From Prevotella sp. (GTDB lineage Bacteria; Bacteroidota; Bacteroidia; Bacteroidales; Bacteroidaceae): DNA of 14,498 nucleotides. The stretch's first letter is position 1. The number at the start of each line of letters is the position of its first letter. Where the stretch lies: positions 1 through 14,498 of the forward strand of contig JAFRMM010000215.1 in assembly GCA_017430675.1 (NCBI GenBank). Reading direction: 5' to 3'. Below the pieces are notes generated by a model. The model searched no databases. It had not been told where the DNA came from and was given only the letters and a program-made list of their open reading frames with translations. The position numbers and the translations under genes were made by a program. This document shows positions 1 through 5,918 of this stretch, one piece after another.

Positions 1-63
1 CAGCCATTTGCTGGTACGTTTTTTCTCTACGAGAACCAATTTAATTCTGTTTACATCTTCCAT
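1..63 (-). CDS. XRE-type helix-turn-helix regulator, N-terminal fragment
   Basis: The 21 codons from the ATG at 63-61 read MEDVNRIKLVLVEKKRTSKW plus L and run off the left edge. The pattern NRIK-x-V-L-x-EK-(5)-W-L matches the first helix and start of the second in small Bacteroidota XRE/Cro-type DNA-binding proteins, which are usually about 65-120 aa. A promoter-like TATCTTTG lies 20 bp upstream, so the start is well placed. The recognition helix and everything after it lie outside the window, so the DNA target and any partner gene cannot be judged. Family assignment rests on a short stretch and is moderate. Confidence 0.6.
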   Translation of the reverse strand, partial: MEDVNRIKLVLVEKKRTSKWL

Positions 64-83
64 ACGATAAAGTTTTTATGCTA

Positions 84-117
84 CAAAGATAATGAAAAAT
101 TTTCATTTTCTGCCAAA
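84..117 (-). promoter_or_regulatory. Bacteroidota-type promoter for the XRE gene
   Basis: On the minus strand TATCTTTG (91-84) fits the -7 consensus TAnnTTTG and TTTG (117-114) fits the -33 element. Spacing is 22 nt, slightly longer than the usual 19-21. The inferred transcript start is about 15-20 nt before the ATG at 63. Confidence 0.5.
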
Positions 118-246
118 TTTCTTGGTTTTTCTTCTAAAATTATGTTTTTTTACGAGTTCTGGCAGTCAAACCATCTGGAGATTCTCTCAAAGTCAATAAA
201 ACCTTAGTCACTTTATCCAGACAAAGATTTTATCCACGAACAAAGT

Positions 247-338
247 CGTGCCAAAGATGTCGGTCTGACGACACGTTAACATTGGCACGATTGATAGCGG
301 TCAAAACATCTGTCCCACATATATAATAAGGTGGGACA
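247..338. repeat. Two adjacent intergenic stem-loops
   Basis: The region 64-608 has no convincing gene. Within it, CGTGCCAA (247-254) pairs with TTGGCACG (282-289), enclosing a second hairpin TGTCG (258-262)/CGACA (269-273). Then TGTCCCAC (311-318) pairs perfectly with GTGGGACA (331-338) around an AT-rich loop. Further on, GGGGACTGTCTGCCCC at 367-382 resembles the palindrome found twice in the transporter gene at 11,334-11,386, and GCAGAGT/ACTCTGC form another hairpin near 423-450. No poly-T tail follows the first two, so a simple terminator role is unlikely; dispersed REP-like repeats or RNA structure are possible. Confidence 0.5.
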
Positions 339-608
339 GCAGTTTTGTGATTTCTTTATTTCTCAATGGGGACTGTCTGCCCCACGGCGAAGCTTGACCT
401 TTGGTCGAGCCTGCTCACGTTCGGCAGAGTAGGTGTGAACTCCACTCTGCTCTCACTTAATCGCAGCCTTCCCCCGAGTGTAATTCAATGGTATAGATTA
501 TTATGGTCTAATTTGCGAGTTGTCTTTGTCGCTTTTCCATTTCAATGATCACCATGAGGTAGGGTAGAGGGAACGGACAAAAGATAATAGTGATATTTTT
601 TGTTCCAA

Positions 609-642
609 TTGATACACTTATCGAAAATTATTCGTAACTTTG
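609..642 (+). promoter_or_regulatory. Promoter of the 650-943 unit
   Basis: TAACTTTG at 635-642 matches TAnnTTTG. A TTG at 609-611 could be the -33 element, with 23-nt spacing that is long. A palindrome GCGGTT-GAA-AACCGC (642-656) overlaps the end of the -7 box and the expected start site, a position suited to an operator. Confidence 0.5.
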
Positions 643-730
643 CGGTTGAAAACCGCGAGAACGGGCTGCACCTCGACAAAGAGCGAGCTCTCTGTACTCG
701 GTTTGCACCGTCCTTGCAGTCGAATAGGTT

Positions 731-904
731 ATGATGAGCGAAAACAAGCGAAATCTGACCGAAAAAGAAGAGTATTACAAATTAATTACAGATGAGAAAT
801 CGAACCACATAGAGACAAATGCTAACGGTGCTGGTTCTCAGTGTGTTAGACGGAATAATATAGGGAGCCTCTCCTTCCGCGAGAGATACCTCTCTCTCCG
901 CTGA
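731..904 (+). CDS. Hypothetical 57-aa protein
   Basis: An ORF starting ATG ATG AGC encodes 57 residues beginning MMSENKRNLTEKEEYY and ending in RYLSLR. It is highly charged, with an EK-rich first half suggesting helix and an Arg-rich end. No family is recognised, and no signal peptide or membrane segment is visible. The stop codon lies only 8 nt before a strong terminator and the ORF sits about 85 nt downstream of a promoter-like element, so the unit has the layout of a single small gene. The second half overlaps paired sequence, which weakens the coding case. It may instead be chance coding within a non-coding RNA. Confidence 0.35.
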   Translation: MMSENKRNLTEKEEYYKLITDEKSNHIETNANGAGSQCVRRNNIGSLSFRERYLSLR

Positions 905-911
905 GTAACGT

Positions 912-943
912 AAAAGGAAACCCAAACGGTTTCCTTTTTCTTT
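912..943 (+). terminator. Rho-independent terminator
   Basis: AAAAGGAAACC (912-922), loop CAAAC, GGTTTCCTTTT (928-938), then a T-rich tail. The 11-bp perfect stem is among the clearest terminators in the window and closes the transcript that starts near 646. Confidence 0.85.
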
Positions 944-955
944 TATTTGTTACGT

Positions 956-1103
956 ATGAAAGAACAAGTGATGCAAGCAACTATCAAATACGCTATGGCC
1001 CGGAGCAATACAAGGCAATGGACGAAGGGAAATCCTTCGCGGGAAGTGATTGAAACGGATATACCTACGGCAAATTGAAGAATTGCGGTTTCGCCCTCTG
1101 CGA
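956..1103 (+). pseudogene. Remnant of a GNAT-family N-acetyltransferase
   Basis: The frame from ATG 956 reads KEQVMQATIKYAMARSN and continues TRQWTKGNPSREVIETDI before a TGA at 1076-1078. The segment QW-x-x-G-x-PS-x-E-x-I-x-x-DI closely resembles the N-terminal part of small Bacteroidota GNAT acetyltransferases, which run about 160-175 aa. Shifted past the stop, 1080-1103 reads NCGFALCE, which fits the next beta strand of that family, suggesting a small frame-disrupting change. Nothing recognisable follows, and the acetyl-CoA-binding motif is absent. The extreme N-terminus also seems missing. It faces greA tail to tail. Judged by memory of the family, without alignment. Confidence 0.45.
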
Positions 1104-1149
1104 ATAGGGTACGACGTTATACTTGGCGCACCACGCCGATGCACGGGCT

Positions 1150-1635
1150 TTACGATCTATGAATATCGAGGGTGTGGCTGTCGATGCGGAGTTTCAGCAG
1201 ACCAGCAGGGACGCGGACCTCCACGATGTCGCCCGCTTTCTTATTCAACAGAGCCTGAGCAATGGGCGACTTCACGGAAATCTTCCCTTCACGGAGATTG
1301 GCCTCATGAGGACTGACTATTGTATATGTCATACGGCTATTATTGACCAGATTAGTCATCTCCACCTTACTGAGCAACTGCACGCTGTCGCTGTGGAGTC
1401 TCGACATGTCGATGACCCTCGCATTGGCCAGCACCTTCTGCTTGAAACGGATACGGCCAAGCAACCGCGCCTGTTCGCGCTTGGCGGCATGGTATTCAAA
1501 GTTCTCGCTGAGGTCACCTTTGTCACGGGCCTCGGCGATAGCATCTCGCACCTGGGGCAGTTCCACACTCTCCAACTGACGGAGTTCGGCTACGAGTTTG
1601 TCGTAACCTTCCTGAGACATATATTCCAAACTCAT
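1150..1635 (-). CDS. greA: Transcription elongation factor GreA
   Basis: 161 aa, close to the usual 154-160. GreA enters the RNA polymerase secondary channel and stimulates cleavage of backtracked transcripts. The N-terminal coiled coil (about 1-75) carries the hallmark tip ARDKGDLSENFEYHAAK with the acidic pair D41 and E44. The C-terminal FKBP-like domain follows, with EANLREGKIS, SPIAQALL and GDIVEVRVP. The ATG at 1635 (MSLEYMSQEGY) is chosen because family members begin just before the MS-x-EGY motif; the frame stays open upstream to 1680, but that part runs into the tRNA terminator. The tail after LLKLRI (DSHTLDIHRS) is an unusual addition. No dedicated promoter is obvious, so read-through from the tRNA-His promoter is possible. 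Confidence 0.93.
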   Translation of the reverse strand: MSLEYMSQEGYDKLVAELRQLESVELPQVRDAIAEARDKGDLSENFEYHAAKREQARLLGRIRFKQKVLANARVIDMSRLHSDSVQLLSKVEMTNLVNNSRMTYTIVSPHEANLREGKISVKSPIAQALLNKKAGDIVEVRVPAGLLKLRIDSHTLDIHRS

Positions 1636-1662
1636 AAACAACCTTATTGAATATGCGTGAAC

Positions 1663-1692
1663 AAAAACTCCCGTAAGCATTAACCTACGGGA
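1663..1692 (-). terminator. Terminator after tRNA-His
   Basis: On the minus strand TCCCGTA (1692-1686) pairs with TACGGGA (1675-1669), followed after one base by TTTTT (1667-1663). It begins 9 nt after the encoded CCA end of the tRNA and ends 28 nt before the greA start. The modest 7-bp stem may allow read-through into greA. Confidence 0.65.
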
Positions 1693-1703
1693 TTATCATT
1701 TGG

Positions 1704-1778
1704 GGTGCCCGGTGGGACTCGAACCCACGACATTCAGAACCACAATCTGACGCTCTAACCAACTGAACTACGGGCACC
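1704..1778 (-). tRNA. tRNA-His (GTG anticodon)
   Basis: The minus-strand cloverleaf begins GGTGCCCG, where the first G is the extra G-1 typical of tRNA-His and pairs with C73. The acceptor stem GTGCCCG pairs with CGGGCAC. The D arm contains AGTTCAGTTGGTTAGAGC. The anticodon stem CAGA/TCTG encloses TTGTGGT with anticodon GTG. The T arm is GTGGG-TTCGAGT-CCCAC. A genomically encoded CCA lies at 1703-1701. It is flanked by its own promoter and terminator. Confidence 0.97.
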
Positions 1779-1795
1779 ATTTAATTTTGCGGGTG

Positions 1796-1827
1796 CAAAG
1801 GTACGGGAATTATTTGAGATAACCAAA
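1796..1827 (-). promoter_or_regulatory. Promoter of tRNA-His
   Basis: On the minus strand TTTG (1827-1824), 20 nt, then TACCTTTG (1803-1796): a textbook match in sequence and spacing to the Bacteroidota -33/-7 promoter. The tRNA 5' end lies 18 nt downstream. Confidence 0.75.
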
Positions 1828-1855
1828 CAATTCCCATACTTTTTTCCGAAAAACT

Positions 1856-2266
1856 TTATTTTGCGGGCTGTGCAGGAGCCTTCGGGCTCTCCACGGGTGC
1901 AGCAGGTGCATCGTTGGCGGCAGGAGCAGCAGGAGCATCGGGCACAGCGGCATCCTTCTGCTGGCTGGCACCGAAGCCAGGCAGGTTGTTCGGGTTGGTG
2001 GCAGGAGCCTGGTAGTTCTCCATCACTGAACTCTCGGCAGCAGCCTGAGGTGCCACATAGGCACAGATAACACTGAGGACAACCATGGTTGCCGCAAGGC
2101 CCCATGTCATCTTCTCGATGAAGTCGGTGGTCTTGCGCACACCGCCAATCTGGTTATAACCTGAGAACTGGGAAGCCAGACCGCCTCCCTTAGATTCCTG
2201 AATGAGCACGATGCCGATCATCAGCAGGGCTGCAATCACGATAAGAATTACAAATAATGTGTACAT
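1856..2266 (-). CDS. secG: Preprotein translocase subunit SecG
   Basis: 136 aa. SecG is the small accessory subunit of the SecYEG channel in the inner membrane. Two hydrophobic helices are visible (about 2-22, MYTLFVILIVIAALLMIGI, and about 53-73, MTWGLAATMVVLSVICAYV), separated by the family signature QESKGGGLASQFSG. An Ala/Pro-rich tail of some 60 residues follows, as is common in Bacteroidales SecG and presumably disordered. The start ATG at 2266 is fixed by the first helix. It lies 15 bp downstream of the TPR-like gene on the same strand and is probably the last gene of an operon starting near 4750. Confidence 0.95.
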   Translation of the reverse strand: MYTLFVILIVIAALLMIGIVLIQESKGGGLASQFSGYNQIGGVRKTTDFIEKMTWGLAATMVVLSVICAYVAPQAAAESSVMENYQAPATNPNNLPGFGASQQKDAAVPDAPAAPAANDAPAAPVESPKAPAQPAK

Positions 2267-2281
2267 CTTTTTTACTATAAT

Positions 2282-3034
2282 TTACTTGTTACTATTTATA
2301 ATCAATTTCTCCAAAAAACGGATTTGGTCTGCAAAGTAAGCATTTTTTTTCGGAACTTGCAAACTTAATCGCTTAATTATTTCCAAAGCCCTCGAATATC
2401 TGCCTTGTTTGATGTAAATTCGGGCTAATGTCTCCGTGAAATACTCCTCTTCCATCCCTTCTTCAGTTGTTTCAACCTCTTTTACGTCTTCCGTCTCAGG
2501 GAGGGGCACATCAGCAAGGGAGAACTTTCCTTTGTCAATATTTATGAAAGCATCTATAAGAGCCTGTCCAGGCATCTGCGGCACTTCGCCAGGCATAGAT
2601 TGCTCTTCGGGCTCTGTCTCAAGCAGATAGGCGACATAATCAACGGCGGCATCAGCAGGTGTCGGCTTGCGCTTCTTCTCCTCCGAAGGCTCCTCCTTCG
2701 GAATGGAATCCAGGAAATTGTCGATGAGGGAGATCGTACGGCCAGGAGAACTGGCACGACCAGGAGAACTGGATGAACTAGCAGAACCAACATATTTGGG
2801 ATGCCTATAATGGGCAGCCTCGATCATGTCGAAGAGCACGCGGCGGTCAGTGATATAGATGGCGGCACGGCGCAACTCCTCGTCGAAGGTGGGATCGTGG
2901 AGCAGGTAGAGGTTCTGGAGCATCAGCAGACGGGCCGTCTGATAGTAGGGATACAATGCCAGCAGCGACCGCAGTTCATAAAGCGTGTCGCGGTCAAGGC
3001 GCTCCGGTTGATTGATCAGTTCTACTATCTCCAT
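2282..3034 (-). CDS. TPR-like protein conserved beside secG, function unknown
   Basis: 250 aa with no signal peptide. The N-terminal region (1-82) is helical, with LRSLLALYPYYQTARLLMLQN resembling degenerate tetratricopeptide helices. A low-complexity linker (about 84-98) contains two copies of SSPGR, encoded by a 13-bp palindromic direct repeat at 2742-2754 and 2760-2772. An acidic middle (about 110-200) follows. The C-terminus has a TPR-like pair: YFTETLARIYIKQGRYSRAL followed by EIIKRLSLQVPKKNAYFADQ. Proteins of this type lie between the LptE-like gene and secG in Bacteroidales. The start is 4 bp after the upstream gene's stop, implying translational coupling. A scaffold or chaperone role is plausible, but I do not know its function. 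Confidence 0.8.
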   Translation of the reverse strand: MEIVELINQPERLDRDTLYELRSLLALYPYYQTARLLMLQNLYLLHDPTFDEELRRAAIYITDRRVLFDMIEAAHYRHPKYVGSASSSSSPGRASSPGRTISLIDNFLDSIPKEEPSEEKKRKPTPADAAVDYVAYLLETEPEEQSMPGEVPQMPGQALIDAFINIDKGKFSLADVPLPETEDVKEVETTEEGMEEEYFTETLARIYIKQGRYSRALEIIKRLSLQVPKKNAYFADQIRFLEKLIINSNK

Positions 3035-3038
3035 ATTG

Positions 3039-4745
3039 TTACCAGTTGGCTACAGTAGCATTGAATATCTGGTCGCAGATGTCCTTCACCATCTGCGTGA
3101 CGAGTTCCTCCTGCACGGAGTTGAGCGACTGCGTGGTTTCATAACTCTGCATGGCCGTGAACTGCCGCTCAAAATCCTCCGTATGTTTCACGTTATTGGT
3201 AAACCTGACATTAACGGTCATCGAGAGTTCGGTCATGGCTGAGTAACCCTCTGAACTGACAGACTTGTTGCGCTGTTCGTAGCGGATGATCTCACCCTCG
3301 ATCTTCAGGTCGCCATTGCGCTTCACCTGCTCCAGACGGGTATGGTTGGCAAACTGATCCTTCAACTGGTTGTTGAAGAGCGGTCCCATGGGTCCCCAGA
3401 CATAACTGGAGCGGATGGGGAAGTCGGCTATCTGGATGGTCTTGGTCTTCGTGTAGTCGATGCTGGCACCGTTGAACTTATAACTGACGGAGCAACTTAA
3501 AAACATGAAGGTAAGGAGGAGGGCCAGTCCATATTGCTTTAGTCTTCTGTAGAGGGTACGGTCGCTGATGCCCAGTTCCTGAGCAGCCTTCTTACGGTTG
3601 CCATGATTGCGCTCCAGCGCCTTCTCCAGCATCTGCTTGCTGAGATCATTGAGATTGAGGTTCTCCTGTTCCTTCTCGGGCTCGATATATTCCTCTGCGA
3701 CGGCATCCTCCATCGTAGGCTGTACGGTGCGGATGGGCTGTAGTGGAGCCAACTGTGTCGATGGCAGGGGCTCCACGGCCACGGTCTTGGCACCCTGCAC
3801 ATCGTCGAGTTGCTTCTTCAGGGCGCTCATCTCACGACGCATGTCATTGACGTTGCCACGCAACTCAAAGAGGATCTTATAGAGGATCTCACGCTCGTTC
3901 TCGAAACTGTGATCGCCACCTTCACGGTGAATCGTGGCCAACTGGGTGGTCTCCTGATCCAGCGGTATGAAGCGGCTGAGCACCTCGGCCGTGATATGGC
4001 GCTCTGGGGAGAGCACGGAGATCTGCTCAGTAATGTTCTTCAGTTGGCGCACGTTGCCTGGCCACTTATAGCGCATGAGGATCTGCTTGGCTTCCTCATC
4101 GAGCACGATACGGTCCATCTTGTATTTCTCGGCCATCTGCATGGCGAAGAGACGGAACAGCAGCACGATGTCCTCGCCACGCTCACGCAACGGGGGCATC
4201 TGGATGGGGATGGAGTTCAGGCGGTAGTAGAGATCCTCGCGGAAACGCCCCTCGCTGATAGCCTGACGGATATTCAGGTTCGTAGCGGCCACGATGCGAA
4301 CGTCGGTCTTGTGGATCTCAGTGCCTCCCACAGGGATGTATTCGCCCGTCTCCAGCACGCGCAACAGCCTGGCCTGCGTAGCCAGCGGCAACTCACCCAC
4401 CTCGTCGAGGAAGAGGGTGCCCTTGTTGGCCACACCGAAATAGCCTGGAGAGTCATTGATGGCTCCGGTATATGATCCCTTCACATGGCCGAAGAGTTCA
4501 CTGTCGATGGTGCCCTCTGGGATACTACCGCAGTTAATGGCAAAGTATTTCTCGCGACGGCGGGGGGAGTTGTCATGGATGACGCGGGGGATGATCTCCT
4601 TACCCACGCCGCTCTCTCCGACTATCAGCACACTGAGATCCGTCGGCGCCACCTGAAGGGCGACGTCGAGGACATGGTTCAGCGCCTCGCAGTTGCCTAC
4701 GATATTGTACCGTTGCTTGATGCTTTGCAGTTCCGTTGTCTTCAT
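3039..4745 (-). CDS. Sigma-54 activator fused in frame to an LptE-like lipoprotein
   Basis: Residues below count from the ATG at 4745. The N-terminal 300 residues are a complete AAA+ sigma-54 activator without a receiver domain: Walker A GESGVGKE (43-50), GSYTGA (90-95) in place of the canonical GAFTGA, Walker B GTLFLDE (109-115), sensor AATN (153-156), arginine-finger segment RFREDLYYR (167-175) and WPGNVRQL (228-235). A Fis-type HTH (about 372-406) ends LYRRLKQYG. With no stop codon the frame continues LALLLTFMFLSC, a lipoprotein signal with Cys418, then SVSYKFNGASIDYTKTKTI, the start of the Bacteroidales LptE-like lipoprotein family (LPS assembly). No in-frame ATG precedes the signal peptide. 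The two parts are normally separate adjacent genes. The frame also opens at a TTG (4757), but that codon lies inside the promoter -7 box. It could be a real fusion, a lost stop codon with an alternative start (CTG at residue 407), or an assembly error. Confidence 0.85.
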   Translation of the reverse strand: MKTTELQSIKQRYNIVGNCEALNHVLDVALQVAPTDLSVLIVGESGVGKEIIPRVIHDNSPRRREKYFAINCGSIPEGTIDSELFGHVKGSYTGAINDSPGYFGVANKGTLFLDEVGELPLATQARLLRVLETGEYIPVGGTEIHKTDVRIVAATNLNIRQAISEGRFREDLYYRLNSIPIQMPPLRERGEDIVLLFRLFAMQMAEKYKMDRIVLDEEAKQILMRYKWPGNVRQLKNITEQISVLSPERHITAEVLSRFIPLDQETTQLATIHREGGDHSFENEREILYKILFELRGNVNDMRREMSALKKQLDDVQGAKTVAVEPLPSTQLAPLQPIRTVQPTMEDAVAEEYIEPEKEQENLNLNDLSKQMLEKALERNHGNRKKAAQELGISDRTLYRRLKQYGLALLLTFMFLSCSVSYKFNGASIDYTKTKTIQIADFPIRSSYVWGPMGPLFNNQLKDQFANHTRLEQVKRNGDLKIEGEIIRYEQRNKSVSSEGYSAMTELSMTVNVRFTNNVKHTEDFERQFTAMQSYETTQSLNSVQEELVTQMVKDICDQIFNATVANW

Positions 4746-4754
4746 TTGAGCCGA

Positions 4755-4787
4755 CAAAATTACATATTATTTCCGAATTAACTGCAA
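4755..4787 (-). promoter_or_regulatory. Promoter of the sigma-54 activator operon
   Basis: On the minus strand TAATTTTG (4762-4755) matches TAnnTTTG, with TTG (4787-4785) 22 nt upstream. The predicted start is within a few bases of the ATG at 4745, so the mRNA would be nearly leaderless. Confidence 0.45.
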
Positions 4788-4810
4788 TTCTGGCAGATTT
4801 TTAACGCAAA

Positions 4811-5881
4811 TTACTTTTCTTCCCGCTTGTCTTCCGACGTGTCGGGCTTTCTGAACAGATCCTTGGCCCTGACGGCAAAGCGCGCCTTGTCGCCGTCCTC
4901 CCGCTTCTCGTGATAGAGTTTGGGCAGGGGATGAGCCAACGGCTCGTCGTATTCGATGCGGTGGCGGAACATATCGATGGCCGTATAGACAGCATGGCGC
5001 ATAGACTGCTCGTCGGCCGCACCCTTACCCGCAATGTCGAAGGCTGGTCCATGGTCGGGGGTGATGCAGATGGCCGTAATGCCAGCCTTCAACTTCACAC
5101 CATATTCCCGTGCCAGCGTCTTGAAGGGCAGGGTTCCCTGGTCGTCGTACATGGCGAGCACACCGTCAAAATCATAATACATCGCATGGCCGAAGAACTC
5201 ATCAGCCACGTAGGGGCCGAAGGCTTGTATGCCGTTCTTCTCCATTTCCTCGATGGCGGGGGTGATGATCTCCTGTTCCTCCGTGCCCTGCTGGGGATTC
5301 AGTGCCAGCACGGCCAGACGTGGGTTGGAGATGCGGAAATCACGCTTCAGGCTGTTGTGGAAGATGGTGCCCTTACTGACAACCTTCTCCACGGTAATGG
5401 ACTGTGCCACCTCCTTGATGGGCAGATGGGTGGTAACGAGGCCTACGCGCACCACGTCGTTGAGCATCACCGTCAGCGCCTTGTCTTCCTTCGCAGGATG
5501 GGGATTGGGTTTCACTGGCGCCATCACAAGCACGTCATAGAGTCCCTTCTGCAGATCCTCCTTGGCACGCTGCATAGCCTTGCGCGCAGCCTCTTCCGAC
5601 TCTTCCGTCGGCTGTCCGAACTCCACCTTCACATCGTCCTCGAAGGTTGTCAGCAGGTTCAGCCGGTTTTCCTTCGCATCCTCCGCGCTGTTGATGATGG
5701 TGAAGGGCGTCTGCAGGTCCATCGCCTTACGGTGATAGGCGGCCACCTTGGGCGAACCATATATAATAGGTGTGCACAACTCCAGCATCACAGGATCCTC
5801 AAAAGCCTTGAGAATCACCTCATAACCGATACCGTTCGTATCACCATGCGTGATAGCCACGCGAATCTTTCTGTCTTCCAT
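4811..5881 (-). CDS. pdxA: PdxA-family dehydrogenase, divergent
   Basis: 356 aa. PdxA oxidises 4-phosphohydroxy-L-threonine in pyridoxal phosphate synthesis. Family landmarks: THGDTNGIGYE (11-21), YGSPKVAAYHRKA (41-53), THLPIKEV (151-158), AVLALNP (190-196), DGVLAMYDDQGTLPFK (239-254) and TPDHGPAFDIAGKG (274-287). Several expected signatures are altered. The LNPHAG metal-ligand His is Gln (LNPQQG, 194-199), MYHDQG reads MYDDQG, and the FPGHTE segment after API-N-K is missing (APVKPNPHPAKEDKALTVML). His152 and His277 remain. A charged C-terminal tail (about 324-356) is extra. It starts 15 bp after rlmN on the same strand. It may be a repurposed or weakened paralogue; membership of the family is clear, the activity is not. 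Confidence 0.85.
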   Translation of the reverse strand: MEDRKIRVAITHGDTNGIGYEVILKAFEDPVMLELCTPIIYGSPKVAAYHRKAMDLQTPFTIINSAEDAKENRLNLLTTFEDDVKVEFGQPTEESEEAARKAMQRAKEDLQKGLYDVLVMAPVKPNPHPAKEDKALTVMLNDVVRVGLVTTHLPIKEVAQSITVEKVVSKGTIFHNSLKRDFRISNPRLAVLALNPQQGTEEQEIITPAIEEMEKNGIQAFGPYVADEFFGHAMYYDFDGVLAMYDDQGTLPFKTLAREYGVKLKAGITAICITPDHGPAFDIAGKGAADEQSMRHAVYTAIDMFRHRIEYDEPLAHPLPKLYHEKREDGDKARFAVRAKDLFRKPDTSEDKREEK

Positions 5882-5886
5882 ATATT

Positions 5887-5918
5887 TATTTGACTATTAT
5901 ACAATTGTACTATTTGAC
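5887..5918. repeat. Short AT-rich repeat between rlmN and pdxA
   Basis: TATTTGAC occurs twice (5887-5894 and 5911-5918), flanking the perfect palindrome TACAATTGTA (5900-5909). It spans the rlmN stop codon and supplies its last few codons. The pdxA start is 6 bp beyond. Confidence 0.5.

Larger units (their letters stand above)
646..943 (+). ncRNA. Candidate structured transcript of unknown class
   Basis: A promoter-like element at 609-642 and an intrinsic terminator at 912-943 bound a transcript of about 295 nt. Its 5' part can fold: GGCTGCA (664-670) pairs with TGCAGTC (715-721), enclosing ACAAAGAG (676-683)/CTCTCTGT (688-695) with loop CGAG. Near the 3' end CGGAA and TTCCG bracket a GGGAG/CTCTC pairing. 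I checked by eye for tmRNA, RNase P and SRP RNA signatures and saw none; 6S RNA cannot be excluded because its sequence is poorly conserved. A 57-codon ORF (731-904) occupies the middle, so this could equally be an mRNA with a structured leader. Confidence 0.35.

Noticed and set aside
366..548. 60-codon plus-strand ORF
   Set aside because: It crosses palindromic sequence and has no promoter, ribosome site or recognisable protein features.
646..943. tmRNA, RNase P RNA or SRP RNA
   Set aside because: No tRNA-like ends, tag-type reading frame, or conserved core motifs of these RNAs were seen.
4910..5893. Plus-strand frame of 327 codons opposite pdxA
   Set aside because: No recognisable domain; pdxA on the other strand has clear motifs.
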